From positions 1-60,290 of the IMG/VR virus record IMGVR_UViG_3300044833_000038: DNA of 60,290 bases; one strand, 5' to 3'. Shown one piece after another: positions 34,135 to 42,164 of the stretch; the stretch's first letter is position 1, and the number at the start of each line of letters is the position of its first letter. The stretch comes from a virus. The notes under the pieces were generated by a model. That model saw only the letters and a program-made list of their open reading frames with translations, searched no databases and was not told where the DNA came from. Made by a program: the position numbers and the translations under genes.

Positions 34135-34355
34135 GCGGATTGTGGTCCCGCCCATGTGCCCGGCCATGACCAACCGGGCCAGTCGCGGTCAGCTTTGACG
34201 AGGCCGATGGTTTCCGGTGGTAGGCATTTTCCGTTGCGGCGGTGTCGGTCGAATGCGCCGGCGCTGGTGAATGTGTGGTGGCAAGCGGAGCAGTGCGCGG
34301 CGCCGAGTCCGGTCCATCGGGCGCCGCAGCAGTTGGCTTGGATCATTTCAGGCAT
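34131..34355 (-). CDS. FDxHR-type zinc-finger protein
   Basis: 74 residues. HCSACHHTFTSAGAFDRHRR and NGKC follow the small phage zinc-finger pattern C-x2-C...F-D-x-H-R. Probably binds nucleic acid. Four-base overlap with the next gene. Confidence 0.7.
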   Translation of the reverse strand: MPEMIQANCCGARWTGLGAAHCSACHHTFTSAGAFDRHRRNGKCLPPETIGLVKADRDWPGWSWPGTWAGPQSA

Positions 34356-34461
34356 GGTCGTATCCGATCTGTGTGGGTGATTCCGGGGCTAGGGACGGCC
34401 GAATGGGCGATTGGAGCCCTTTGGGTGGCGTCCCAGTGCCCGCGAGGGGTGTTTTGGGCGC

Positions 34462-34677
34462 TCACCAGATCGTCTCCGGCTGGGCGACCTTGGCTGGTTT
34501 CCGTGTGGTGACCCTCAGACCGGCCATGGCCAACTCGGCGACCACATGCTCGACCCAAGCCTCAGTCGACGTGAACTCGCCCGATCCGCGCCCGTCGGCG
34601 CATTCGTGGCAGAGCAGCCGGTTTGGGCCGTCGGTGTAAGGCGCGTGGCGGGCGAGGAGCTCGGTGAACGCGGTCAT
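34462..34677 (-). CDS. Small early protein
   Basis: 71 residues. MTAFTELLARHAPYTDGPNR and LLCHECADGRGSGEFTSTEA (CxxC), helical C-terminus. ATGA overlap with the upstream gene. The 106 bases after it (34356-34461) hold no supported gene. Confidence 0.6.
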   Translation of the reverse strand: MTAFTELLARHAPYTDGPNRLLCHECADGRGSGEFTSTEAWVEHVVAELAMAGLRVTTRKPAKVAQPETIW

Positions 34678-34835
34678 CGAGCCGCCGCCGATGCGATCGC
34701 CGCGAGCCGAATGAACAGCGAGAGGCTCTCCTCGCGGGCATGGGCAGCAGCTGCAATAGCCTGGTGCTCCTCGGGTGTCAGGCGCAACGCCACGAGCCTG
34801 GTGCGCTGGCGACGCTCGGAGCGCTGGCGGCTCAT
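34674..34835 (-). CDS. Small ribbon-helix-helix-like protein
   Basis: 53 residues from the ATG overlapping the upstream stop. Basic N-terminus (MSRQRSERRQRTRLVALRLT) followed by PEEHQAIAAAAHAREESLSL, the strand-helix-helix pattern of MobC/ribbon-helix-helix proteins. Possibly a DNA-binding partner of the replication-type protein just upstream. Confidence 0.55.
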   Translation of the reverse strand: MSRQRSERRQRTRLVALRLTPEEHQAIAAAAHAREESLSLFIRLAAIASAAAR

Positions 34836-35686
34836 GCGCCGCCTCGTTCGATCGCGGCGCGCACAGCAGCCATACCGCGGGCGGAGGTTTCGGTGCGGTC
34901 GACGTGGTCGCAGACGACGGGGCCGCGGTAGCCCTCGTCGTCGCACAGCCCGCAGTTCACGACAGCCATCGCCGCGACGTCGGCGTCCGCCTGGCGCTGT
35001 TCGAGTAGCTCACGGCCTTCGCGTTGCATGCGGGCCTTGGTTTCGATGTCCTGCTCGGCGAGCCAGCGGTCATGGGCCTTGCGGGTGTCCTTGCACGGCC
35101 CGCAGGGTGCGAGGGTTCCGCCGGGCATGTGGCGGTTGCACCATCGAGGGGGAGCTTCTAGGAGGGGGTTGTTCGGGTCGGGCGCTAACTCACCGTGAGA
35201 TCCCCTCTCAAATTGACCATTACTGGGTGGGGTGGGGTGGGGAGCGCAGACGTCCGGGAGCGCGCGCGAGGAATCCACACTGTCTTCCGGTGGGATTCCG
35301 TCTGGAATCCGTTCGGAGTCCGGTGGGTAGTCCGGTGGGACTTCCAAAGGTTGTCCATGTGGGACATTTCGGGCTTTGCGCTGCTCAGCCTTACGCGTCC
35401 TGTCTACTTTTCGCTTCTGATCAACTTCAGCTTTTGTGAGCTGACGATGTTCCCAATCATGGAACTGGTAACCACCCGAAACTTTTCGCCAGAGGTCCGC
35501 TTTGAGTAGCGAATCGACCTGTGTTTGAGTGCCGATCGAGCGCGCAATCCTACTCGGAATGAACCCATCAGTGAGCGATCCCGTCGACCAGGCGCCGGCC
35601 CTCACCCACAGCCCCATAGCGGCATTTCCGGCCTCGGCGACCTTCTTATGGAAGGCAAGCCCGTCGTCGACGTAGAACCACACCAT
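34832..35686 (-). CDS. Replisome-organiser-like protein
   Basis: 284 residues. The N-terminus MVWFYVDDGLAFHKKVAEAG with GLWVRAGAWSTG and DGFIPSRIARSIG is the pattern of phage replication/DnaD-like winged-helix proteins. A charged linker and a C-terminal zinc region (CNRHMPGGTLAPCGPCKDTR, CGLCDDEGYRGP) follow. Likely helps start phage DNA replication. Confidence 0.6.
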   Translation of the reverse strand: MVWFYVDDGLAFHKKVAEAGNAAMGLWVRAGAWSTGSLTDGFIPSRIARSIGTQTQVDSLLKADLWRKVSGGYQFHDWEHRQLTKAEVDQKRKVDRTRKAEQRKARNVPHGQPLEVPPDYPPDSERIPDGIPPEDSVDSSRALPDVCAPHPTPPSNGQFERGSHGELAPDPNNPLLEAPPRWCNRHMPGGTLAPCGPCKDTRKAHDRWLAEQDIETKARMQREGRELLEQRQADADVAAMAVVNCGLCDDEGYRGPVVCDHVDRTETSARGMAAVRAAIERGGA

Positions 35687-35973
35687 TACGCGCTCGCCTC
35701 GATCTCGTATCGCTCGATGTTGTGGATCGGATTGGCTCGCCGGATGTAGTCACGCTCGCCCGCGCGCGCCTCTGCTTCGGTCTCGTACGTCGTTAGGACG
35801 ATGCGGTCCACCGCACACCACCAGACCTTCTTGTCGCGGTGCACAGACAAGCGTTTTATCGGTTCTTGGGTCATGCCGATGTACAGAGGTCGGTCTAGGT
35901 CGACGCAGAACATCGCGTATACGAACCAGCAGGCGCCGATCTGGCCGTGGTTATCGGTCCACTCCAGCTTCAT
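35686..35973 (-). CDS. GIY-YIG nuclease domain protein
   Basis: 95 residues. FVYAMFCVDLDRPLYIGMTQ gives the two-strand GIY-YIG variant; IKRLSVHRDKKVWW carries the conserved Arg/His, and EAEARAGERDYIRRANP ends in the catalytic Glu and Asn region. Single-domain form as in small phage endonucleases; free-standing homing or DNA processing. Confidence 0.75.
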   Translation of the reverse strand: MKLEWTDNHGQIGACWFVYAMFCVDLDRPLYIGMTQEPIKRLSVHRDKKVWWCAVDRIVLTTYETEAEARAGERDYIRRANPIHNIERYEIEASA

Positions 35974-36140
35974 CCCACCACCGCTCTCACGACTATTTCC
36001 GGCGACCTCGTCCCGCTAACCACGCACCAGACTTGTTTGGCCGGTGATCGGTAGTGGGATGGCCAGAGCCCGTCACGTCGGGTGAACAGGATTCGGCCGC
36101 AGGTCGGGCATCGGGCGGGCGCGGTAGACAGGTAGGTCAT
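35970..36140 (-). CDS. Small zinc-ribbon protein
   Basis: 56 residues (MTYLSTAPARCPTCGRILFT). CPTC plus a later Cys. Its ATG overlaps the methyltransferase stop and its own stop overlaps the GIY-YIG start, so the three are translationally coupled. Confidence 0.6.
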   Translation of the reverse strand: MTYLSTAPARCPTCGRILFTRRDGLWPSHYRSPAKQVWCVVSGTRSPEIVVRAVVG

Positions 36141-36787
36141 GCGGCGGCTCTCACGGCGTCGAGGAGCTGCGCGCCGATGTATTCGGTGTAGGCCGGCGGG
36201 ATGGCCTGGGCGAGTTCGTTACGGTTCATCCAGTCGATGCCCATCACGCGCTTACGGTCAGCCTGGGTGTACCTAGCGCCCGCACGGTATTCCTGGCCCT
36301 GCATGCCGTGTCCACTAACTGAGATAGCGATGCCCTCATGGCTACATGGGGACCGCATATCGAAACCGTGCCAAGAGGTTTCAAACCATCGCTCGCGACG
36401 CAGCGGCGAGAGTCCGAACATACAGCCACAGAGCCGATAATCCGTCCGCATCGGTGCGCCCGGTACGTTCTCGATCACCCACGGCAACCCCGTCTGCTCA
36501 AGGAGCACGCGCGTTTCGGCGAGTAAGCGTCCGGTTCCATGGAGTCCCGATACGCTACGGAGCACCGAATGGTCCTGGCATGGCGGCGAAGCGTGAATGG
36601 CGGCGAAGTGATGGTTGTGCCCCCAGCTCAGGTATTCGAGGGCATCGCACTGGTAGAAGTCGAACGGGTAGTTCGGTTGGTCGACAACATCGATGCCGAG
36701 CACGTCGAATCCGGCGCGGTGGTAGCCCATCGCGGCACCGCCTGCGCCGCAGTACAAATCAAGAAGCAGCGGCCTAGTAGCTGGCAT
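36137..36787 (-). CDS. DNA cytosine-5 methyltransferase
   Basis: 216 residues from MPATRPLLLDLYCGAGGAAM, with GGGGG in the upstream ribosome site. Motif I LDLYCGAGG, motif IV ASPPCQ (catalytic Cys), motif VI VIENVPG, and a C-terminal IPPAYTEYIGAQLL motif X-like segment. It is short because the target recognition region is minimal. Probably self-protection against host restriction. No cognate nuclease gene is adjacent. Confidence 0.85.
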   Translation of the reverse strand: MPATRPLLLDLYCGAGGAAMGYHRAGFDVLGIDVVDQPNYPFDFYQCDALEYLSWGHNHHFAAIHASPPCQDHSVLRSVSGLHGTGRLLAETRVLLEQTGLPWVIENVPGAPMRTDYRLCGCMFGLSPLRRERWFETSWHGFDMRSPCSHEGIAISVSGHGMQGQEYRAGARYTQADRKRVMGIDWMNRNELAQAIPPAYTEYIGAQLLDAVRAAA

Positions 36788-36932
36788 CGTTTCCCCCCGT
36801 TTCTTCGCCGTCGCCGTCACGCGCCCAGTGGTGTGCACGGCCGGGGAGCGGGGTGCCGGGGCGGATGGTGTTGGTGCATGGTTGGCCGGGTTTGGCGTGG
36901 CACACTTCGCAGTGAACGTCGAGCGCGGTCAC
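36774..36932 (-). CDS. Small zinc-finger protein
   Basis: 52 residues from a GTG overlapping the upstream stop (GTGA). CEVCHAKPGQPCTNTIRPG followed by GRAHHWARDG is a recurrent zinc-binding pattern in actinobacterial phage proteins. Its 3' end overlaps the methyltransferase start by 14 bases. Confidence 0.65.
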   Translation of the reverse strand: MTALDVHCEVCHAKPGQPCTNTIRPGTPLPGRAHHWARDGDGEETGGNDASY

Positions 36933-37150
36933 GCGTCGGCGTCCGCTGTATCGAGATATTCCAGATCCATTGCGTGGATGTGGAAGTCGAAGCCACGCTT
37001 ACGCGGGGAGCTGTCGAGGCGGAACCGCAGATAGCCATTGTTGGCGCTGGTGACGACGCCCGTCTGGCCATGGAAGACACCGCGGTTGATAACGCGGGCT
37101 TTGGCGCCGCGTTTCGCCGGGACCGGATAGTGGCTGCGGATCCACTCCAT
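36929..37150 (-). CDS. KOW-like small protein
   Basis: 73 residues from MEWIRSHYPVPAKRGAKARV. INRGVFHGQTGVVTSANNGY is a KOW-type beta segment, a nucleic-acid binding or protein-protein motif. Upstream extension of the frame is Gly/Arg rich and not used. Confidence 0.55.
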   Translation of the reverse strand: MEWIRSHYPVPAKRGAKARVINRGVFHGQTGVVTSANNGYLRFRLDSSPRKRGFDFHIHAMDLEYLDTADADA

Positions 37151-37208
37151 GCTGCCTTTCACTTGGCCGGCTCCTCGCCCGGCTCCAGCACGTCGATGAG
37201 CGCCACCG

Positions 37209-37997
37209 CTAGACACCGATCCGGTCAAGCGCTGAATCAACAGCCGCAGTGTCGATATCGGCTTGGTTATCGAGTCCGGCTAGCTCGCGCCAGCGGGTGA
37301 TCGCGCGTCGCGTGAAAGCGACGCGCGCAGCGGCATCGGCATAGGCATCGGCATAGGCATAGGCATCGGCATAGGCATAGGCATCGGCATCGGCATAGGC
37401 ATCGGCATAGGCAGCGGCAGCGGCATAGGCATAGGCATAGGCATAGGCATCGGCATAGGCATAGGCATCGGCATAGGCATAGGCATCGGCATAGGCAGCG
37501 GCAGCGGCATCGGCATAGGCATCGGCATCGGCATAGGCATAGGCAGCGGCAGCGGCGCGCGCCTCCCGCCACTCCGTGATGGTCGGCGCGTCGCCGTTGG
37601 CCGCCCGCACACACAGGGCAGCTACACGGCGGATCGGCTCCCCGCCATCTGGTCGCGCATAGCGCACGACACCCCACTCGGGGTCAACCAGCAGCTCGGA
37701 CAGCCACTGCCAGATCGCCTCACGCGGTGTGTCTGCAGTGCCCATAGTCAGCCAACCGAGTTCCAGCACGATCACGCTGTTCTCCGGCGACAGGAACCCG
37801 TCCGACCCGGCAAGGTTGTCGTTGAGCGACTGCACCATCCGCGACAGCGGGCGTGCTGAGCATTCGGGGAAGTCGGTGATCTTCGTGTCGCCGTTGATGT
37901 AGCTGATCACATTCATTGCGCAGCCTTTGCCGCTGCCGGGCTGGTGTGATCCGCGTGCGAGGCGTAGCGGGTGGGTGATGCGGTCGAGATCGAACAT
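37209..37997 (-). CDS. Protein with long Ala-Tyr/Ala-Asp repeat
   Basis: About 262 residues from the ATG at 37995-37997 (MFDLDRITHPLRLARGSHQP) with AAGGGA upstream; MNVISYINGDTKITDFPECS at codon 28 is an alternative start. Residues about 148-223 are about 38 dipeptides of AY, AD or AA. The C-terminus (FTRRAITRWRELAGLDN) is normal. The N-terminal domain is conserved-looking. Repeat proteins of this Ala/Tyr/Asp type occur in actinobacteria and their phages; function unknown. Confidence 0.7.
   Translation of the reverse strand: MFDLDRITHPLRLARGSHQPGSGKGCAMNVISYINGDTKITDFPECSARPLSRMVQSLNDNLAGSDGFLSPENSVIVLELGWLTMGTADTPREAIWQWLSELLVDPEWGVVRYARPDGGEPIRRVAALCVRAANGDAPTITEWREARAAAAAYAYADADAYADAAAAAYADAYAYADAYAYADAYAYAYAYAAAAAYADAYADADAYAYADAYAYADAYADAAARVAFTRRAITRWRELAGLDNQADIDTAAVDSALDRIGV
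37331..37557. repeat. Hexanucleotide tandem repeat (GGCATA/GGCATC/GGCAGC)
   Basis: About 38 six-base units within the coding region at 37209-37997. Units vary at two positions, so on the minus strand they read TAT-GCC, GAT-GCC or GCT-GCC. All three minus frames stay open through it. Copy number is expected to vary by slippage in steps of two residues without breaking the frame. Confidence 0.9.
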
Positions 37998-37999
37998 GT

Positions 38000-38653
38000 T
38001 CAATTCCCTTCGGGTTGTGTTGTTTCCAAAACTTCAATGAGCACAGACGCCTCGGCCTTGGTGAGATCCTTGTTCGTGGCGAGGTGCCGGGCGATGTTGG
38101 TGTGGACCCAGCGGAACCAGTCGGTGCGGCCTTCGTCGTCGTCGGCGTAGCCTTCGCGTTGCCGCAGGATGGACAGTTTCTGGAGTTGGGGTTTGGTGAT
38201 GGCCTCGTCATCCTTAGCCGTATGTTCGACTGCAGGGGGCGGCGGTTCATCTGGCAACGGGTCAACGGCGAATTGTGCGCGGCGGCCACGGGTTACGGTC
38301 AAGGCAATCTCTAGCCGCTTGTCGATATGGGACAGGTGACTAATTTTGATACCACCAACTTTGTCGGGGCCGAATCTGACGTCTGGGTCGCGATAGATCC
38401 TGATACGGCGGCCAACGTAGGCGGATGATTCCTTACCCCATGCATTGACGATGACGCGGCGCATCGTCTTCGACGGCTTATAGGGTCGCCCTGGCCCAAA
38501 CTCGGCAGTGACCATGTTGACGGGCTGCTCGGCACTGCCGCGCGTGACGCCAGCGATCGTGATCGTCACAGGGCCAGTCAAGATGTCTTCCGCGTTAATT
38601 TGGTCACTGCGGGGAATGATCGTGTCGGTCATATCGAACGCTTCGGTTGTCAT
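38000..38653 (-). CDS. Exonuclease partner protein (possible ssDNA-binding/annealing)
   Basis: 217 residues. INAEDILTGPVTITIAGVTR, then GRPYKPSKTMRRVIVNAWGK and VGGIKISHLSHIDKRLEIAL form a widespread actinophage family next to RecE/Cas4-type exonucleases. The beta-rich N-terminal half suggests an OB-like fold. A recombination or ssDNA-handling role is inferred from the coupled exonuclease gene (ATGA overlap). Confidence 0.6.
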   Translation of the reverse strand: MTTEAFDMTDTIIPRSDQINAEDILTGPVTITIAGVTRGSAEQPVNMVTAEFGPGRPYKPSKTMRRVIVNAWGKESSAYVGRRIRIYRDPDVRFGPDKVGGIKISHLSHIDKRLEIALTVTRGRRAQFAVDPLPDEPPPPAVEHTAKDDEAITKPQLQKLSILRQREGYADDDEGRTDWFRWVHTNIARHLATNKDLTKAEASVLIEVLETTQPEGN

Positions 38654-39474
38654 GAAATCACCATGTCTTCGTCGTCAAATGCCCACAGAGGCAAGCTGAT
38701 TGAGTGGATGCCTGGCCCGTAGTCTGGCCAGGTGTTGGTTCGAATACATTCGGCGTAGATGTCGATTGCCATCCGATTGAGCCGGCGGCCCTGGGTCACA
38801 GCGTCAGCGTCGTACTCGACCACCGTCACGACATACGGCCGTGTTTTCTCCACCACCACGTCCACGAATCGTGGCGAGTCGCTGAGCCCGACCGCCTTGA
38901 CGAGGTCCTCGTACCAGGCGTGCTGGGCGTGGTACAGGTATTTGGCACCCTTACGTGCGAACGCTTGCGGTTCGGCGGTGTCACTGGTCTTAAAGTCGAC
39001 CACGAAGTACTGGCCGTCGAGTGCGGTGAGCCAGTCGGTGCGCCCCCGCAACCGCACACCTGTTGCCGGATCGGTTGCGTACAGGGACATCTCAGCGTCG
39101 CCGGTCTCGAACAGCGGCCCGGCTATCGGGTGTGCATCTACGGCCCGCACCATCTCCCGCGCGATCTCCAGTTCATGGGTGAGCATCGGGGCGACGCCAT
39201 TACATGCCAGGTCGCGCATCTCGCGGGCGGCTTTACTACGCCAATCGGGGGCATCAACCTCGACGATCTCTGCACCCCTGCCGAGGCGCAGGCGATGGGC
39301 TGCATGCCCGAATGTGTAGTCAGGCTTAGGCTTCGGCGGGTTGTCCATTCGTTCCCGGAACTTCGCCGGACATGATGGCGGCAGAAGTAGCTTTGCCCCG
39401 GAGAATGAGAGCGAGTCCCGCGCGGCATGATACTGCTCGTCGGGCAGATTGGCGATGATCTCAGGTTCGCTCAT
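38650..39474 (-). CDS. RecE/Cas4-like exonuclease
   Basis: 274 residues. The start YHAARDSLSFSGAKLLLPPS is typical of phage PD-(D/E)XK exonucleases of the Cas4/RecE/YqaJ-like group. Catalytic core RGRTDWLTALDGQYFVVDFK with the DxK metal/catalytic signature, then QHAWYEDLVKA. Generates single strands for recombination together with the next gene. Confidence 0.8.
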   Translation of the reverse strand: MSEPEIIANLPDEQYHAARDSLSFSGAKLLLPPSCPAKFRERMDNPPKPKPDYTFGHAAHRLRLGRGAEIVEVDAPDWRSKAAREMRDLACNGVAPMLTHELEIAREMVRAVDAHPIAGPLFETGDAEMSLYATDPATGVRLRGRTDWLTALDGQYFVVDFKTSDTAEPQAFARKGAKYLYHAQHAWYEDLVKAVGLSDSPRFVDVVVEKTRPYVVTVVEYDADAVTQGRRLNRMAIDIYAECIRTNTWPDYGPGIHSISLPLWAFDDEDMVIS

Positions 39475-39653
39475 AGCACCCCCCTCACAGTCCCCGTTGC
39501 GCGCAGGTCAGCCCACTGCGCGCTGATGCTCTCACGTAACCAGTGAATATCCTCGCCGCTATCGAAAGCTCTTGTGAACGCCGCGAACACAGCGGAGTAA
39601 GAGGCGGCCACGCCGCGCGAGTAGGCGTCGAGTTCCTCGTCAGTCATCAGCAT
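39471..39653 (-). CDS. Small acidic helical protein
   Basis: 60 residues (MLMTDEELDAYSRGVAASYS, HWLRESISAQWADLRATG). ATGA overlap with the exonuclease gene. Unknown function. Confidence 0.55.
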   Translation of the reverse strand: MLMTDEELDAYSRGVAASYSAVFAAFTRAFDSGEDIHWLRESISAQWADLRATGTVRGVL

Positions 39654-39786
39654 CTTCTGGTCCTCCGCATATTCCCATCGCTGCCCGTACTTCGTATTGT
39701 GTTGCGGCCCGCTGCATCTCGGTCATTGTGGCGACGTCACGCCGCCACTCTTCACGCTCAGCTTCGTGTATCGCGTTGTCACACAT
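39640..39786 (-). CDS. Small helical protein
   Basis: 48 residues (MCDNAIHEAEREEWRRDVAT). GGAGG lies 6 bases before the ATG. It overlaps the next gene by 14 bases. Unknown function. Confidence 0.55.
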   Translation of the reverse strand: MCDNAIHEAEREEWRRDVATMTEMQRAATQYEVRAAMGICGGPEDADD

Positions 39787-39946
39787 GCTCATCCTCCTGC
39801 TCCCATACGCATCCCGGAAAGTCTTCGGGCCGGGCGTGGAACGCGTCGTTAGGATCTTCGCGCCAGGCTTGGTGCGGCCCTTCGTGGCCGCGCGTGAGGG
39901 TGCAGTAGTAGTCGCCGCGCTTGTCGAGGCAGATGGTGTCGCTCAT
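39779..39946 (-). CDS. Small Cys/His protein
   Basis: 55 residues (MSDTICLDKRGDYYCTLTRG, then HEGPHQAWRED). The pattern C...C-x-L-x-x-G-H-x-G-x-H is recurrent among tiny actinophage proteins. ATGA overlap with the ParB-like gene stop. Confidence 0.6.
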   Translation of the reverse strand: MSDTICLDKRGDYYCTLTRGHEGPHQAWREDPNDAFHARPEDFPGCVWEQEDEHV

Positions 39947-40806
39947 GCGGCTCCGTTCCGCACTGAGTGCGCGTTGACTGCGCCGCCGCCGAAGGTTCGG
40001 TTAGAGACGAGGATCTTGCGGCCGGGTTTACGGTTGTACAGGCCGATGATGGCGATGGCGACCAGGACCGGCTGGCTGCCGGTGGTCACACCGCTTTCAC
40101 GCAGCGCGAGGGCCTGCGTCTTGAGCTGGCGCGGCATGATGTCGAGCAGCGCGTTGTAGAGCCGCTCGCGGTCGATGTCGGCGGTGTCGATGTGGTGCAG
40201 GACCAGGCCGACGCCGTGCACGATGGGCGCATCGAAGGCGTCGAGTCGTCGCCCCCACACGTCGAGGATGAGCCGCAGTGTCTGCTCGATCAGCTGTGTG
40301 CCGTCCAGGCGTGCGAGCTTCTCCAGGGTTGCGGTGCAGCGCACGTTGCCGTCTTTCGGCACGCTGCTGATCTGAAGGTCGACCTTTCGCACGACGTGTT
40401 CGATGCTGAGCACGTCGACGTCACCTGCGCCCTTGCGGGCGTGCCAGTGGTCCCAGGTGGTGATGCGGCGGCGTTCACTATTGAGCCGGTCGAATAGCTG
40501 TGCCTCGTCGACGACGGTGAGCCCGCTGTGGACGTTGGCGACCAGCATGGGCGGTATGTCGAGTAATGCTGCTGCGGCCCAACGGTGTTGGCCGTCGATC
40601 ACCGCGTAGCGCGGGTTGGCGCGTTCGCCACGGTCGGACACTTCCAGGATTCCGGCGAGTCGGCGGTCCCAGGTGGCGGCGATCTTGCGGGCTCGCGCCG
40701 CGTCCAGTGGCCGCTGATAGGTGTCGTCGGCGAACACTTCACTGACGGTCACCGCTGTGACGTACACGCCGATATTGGTGTCGAGCTCGACCACGCTGCG
40801 GCTCAC
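39943..40806 (-). CDS. ParB/Srx-fold nuclease-like protein
   Basis: 287 residues from a GTG overlapping the upstream stop (VSRSVVELDTNIGVYVTAVT). TYQRPLDAARARKIAATWDR and YAVIDGQHRWAAAALLDI are the ParB-N motif (GQHR). The remaining 200 residues are helical. Such DUF262/ParB-like phage proteins may nick or modify DNA, or regulate; no HTH or partner ParA was seen. Confidence 0.75.
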   Translation of the reverse strand: MSRSVVELDTNIGVYVTAVTVSEVFADDTYQRPLDAARARKIAATWDRRLAGILEVSDRGERANPRYAVIDGQHRWAAAALLDIPPMLVANVHSGLTVVDEAQLFDRLNSERRRITTWDHWHARKGAGDVDVLSIEHVVRKVDLQISSVPKDGNVRCTATLEKLARLDGTQLIEQTLRLILDVWGRRLDAFDAPIVHGVGLVLHHIDTADIDRERLYNALLDIMPRQLKTQALALRESGVTTGSQPVLVAIAIIGLYNRKPGRKILVSNRTFGGGAVNAHSVRNGAA

Positions 40807-40946
40807 GATTCCCTCACCGCCCGCACCCCGAACCACGCCACCACCCCGCCTGCGCACACCGCGATCCCGACCGGACCCCAGTGGTAGGTGAGGAGCAGCC
40901 CGGCTAGTGAGCCGAGGGCGGTCGCGGTGAGAAGGACGCGGATCAC
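40803..40946 (-). CDS. Small membrane protein
   Basis: 47 residues from a GTG (VIRVLLTATALGSLAGLLLT, GPVGIAVCAGGVVAWFGVRA): two membrane helices. GTGA overlaps on both sides lock it into the operon. Unknown function. Confidence 0.6.
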   Translation of the reverse strand: MIRVLLTATALGSLAGLLLTYHWGPVGIAVCAGGVVAWFGVRAVRES

Positions 40947-41290
40947 GGGGTGGCCTCGGTCCACGGCGAAATCAACCTGGACACAACCACCGGATCATCT
41001 AGCTCTCGGCGCTGCGGATTACGTGATGCGCCTGGGTAATTTCCCAGGATCGTCTGCTTGTGGTTTTCTGCCCCAGCAATCGTCTTGTGGCTGTGATACG
41101 GCGGGTTCTCTGGTCCGTTGTTCTGTACGGCCCACTCCGGCGTGAGCCCGAGGGCGTCTGCTTGGTGCACGGCGTGCGCCCAAGCGCCCTGGAACGGGTG
41201 ATACCTGCTGCACCGGCAATAGACGATGCCGTTGTCGCATACCTCCGTGATGCAATGCGCGAACAGCGCCTTGGCAACTTCGTCGCTCAC
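40943..41290 (-). CDS. Early-region protein with Cys/His centre
   Basis: 115 residues from a GTG overlapping the WhiB stop (VSDEVAKALFAHCITEVCDN). YCRCSRYHPFQGAWAHAVHQ supplies a metal-site-like cluster. A common neighbour pattern in mycobacteriophages. Function unknown. Confidence 0.6.
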   Translation of the reverse strand: MSDEVAKALFAHCITEVCDNGIVYCRCSRYHPFQGAWAHAVHQADALGLTPEWAVQNNGPENPPYHSHKTIAGAENHKQTILGNYPGASRNPQRRELDDPVVVSRLISPWTEATP

Positions 41291-41634
41291 GCACCCACCC
41301 GCTTCCGTTCGGCCCATGCGTGCGCGTATCGGCAACGCTCACAGGGTGTTTCCTTGCGTTTCATGTGCTGGTGATAGCCGGTGTCTGTTCCGTGTCTGAC
41401 CGACGCATGCCGACGTGGCTTGCGTGGCCGGTGCATGCCGCCCGCCCACACACCCGAGGACGCGCCGGTGCGCTTCTTATGCTCACCGCACGCCTGTATC
41501 ACCGGGCACGCTTTGCAGATCAGTGCGGCTTCGGCGGCTTGGCGGCGAGACAGAACGCCGACGCCGGTCGGGAAGAATTTTTCCGGGTCTTCACCGATGC
41601 ATTTCGCATCGCTCATCCAATCCAAATTGCTCAT
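41287..41634 (-). CDS. WhiB-family iron-sulfur regulator
   Basis: 115 residues. Four cysteines in the WhiB arrangement: DAKCIG, then LICKACPVIQACGEHKK (C-x2-C-x5-C), followed by the turn GVWAGG and a basic segment (HRPRKPRRHASVRHG). The C-terminal extension with ETPCERCRYAHAWAERKRV is an extra Cys pair. Phage WhiB proteins can bind host sigma-A and act as dominant regulators of host WhiB genes. Confidence 0.85.
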   Translation of the reverse strand: MSNLDWMSDAKCIGEDPEKFFPTGVGVLSRRQAAEAALICKACPVIQACGEHKKRTGASSGVWAGGMHRPRKPRRHASVRHGTDTGYHQHMKRKETPCERCRYAHAWAERKRVGA

Positions 41635-42164
41635 GCCGCACGCTCCATCCGCGCCGCTCTCCGCGCAGCTTTACGCTCACGATCACGGTGCGTGGTGCAC
41701 GCCTTACACTGACGGCTGCCCGGACGCTTAATGCTCAGGTATGTGTTTTCAGGCGTGAACTCATGGCCATGGATGCAGTGCGTCCGTCGCGCGTTTTGGT
41801 CGCGGCCATTTCGCACGCGATCGTGCCTATTTTCTGATCGTGTGCCATACCGCAGATTGCTCAGGTGGTTATTGCTCGTATCGTCGTCCCAGTGGAGACC
41901 TTCCCTACCTAATGGGCACGGTCCGATGAACGCTGCCAGAATAAGCCGGTGTACCTGGTATAGGCGCTGCCTGCCCTCCTTGTTTAAGCCAACCTGATAA
42001 CGCCCCAGGCCATTCGATGAAGGCAGGAGGACCTGGCCGTACTGCGGCCGCGTGCCACCGTATGCACCGCACTTGACGATACGATCAACACCGCGCACCC
42101 GGCCATGATCTGAAACCTCATAGAAGCCTTCGTATCCCACGACGGGGCGCCACTTCTCGCTCAT
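41631..42164 (-). CDS. NUMOD4-HNH homing endonuclease
   Basis: 177 residues. NUMOD4 start EKWRPVVGYEGFYEVSDHGR, HNH core YQVHRLILAAFIGPCPLG with GLHWDDDTSNNHLSNLRYGT, and a C-terminal zinc element HCIHGHEFTPENTYLS...CKAC. Paralogous to the gene at 56879-57577. Free-standing homing endonuclease inserted between WhiB and a small gene. Confidence 0.85.
   Translation of the reverse strand: MSEKWRPVVGYEGFYEVSDHGRVRGVDRIVKCGAYGGTRPQYGQVLLPSSNGLGRYQVGLNKEGRQRLYQVHRLILAAFIGPCPLGREGLHWDDDTSNNHLSNLRYGTRSENRHDRVRNGRDQNARRTHCIHGHEFTPENTYLSIKRPGSRQCKACTTHRDRERKAARRAARMERAA

Noticed and set aside
34343-34558. 71-codon minus-strand ORF
   Set aside because: Overlaps the better-supported 34462-34677 gene in another frame; no ribosome site and no conserved motif.
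36539-37300. Plus-strand ORF (253 codons) opposite methyltransferase and KOW-like genes
   Set aside because: Shadow of at least three supported minus-strand genes that are linked by 4-base overlaps.
37331-37557. CRISPR-like or iteron array
   Set aside because: The unit is 6 bp with no spacers and lies inside a continuous coding frame; it is a coding microsatellite.
37267-37677. Minus-strand frames of MPMPMP or CLCRCR repeats
   Set aside because: Alternative frames through the hexamer repeat; only the AYAD frame joins to normal flanking domains and a ribosome site.
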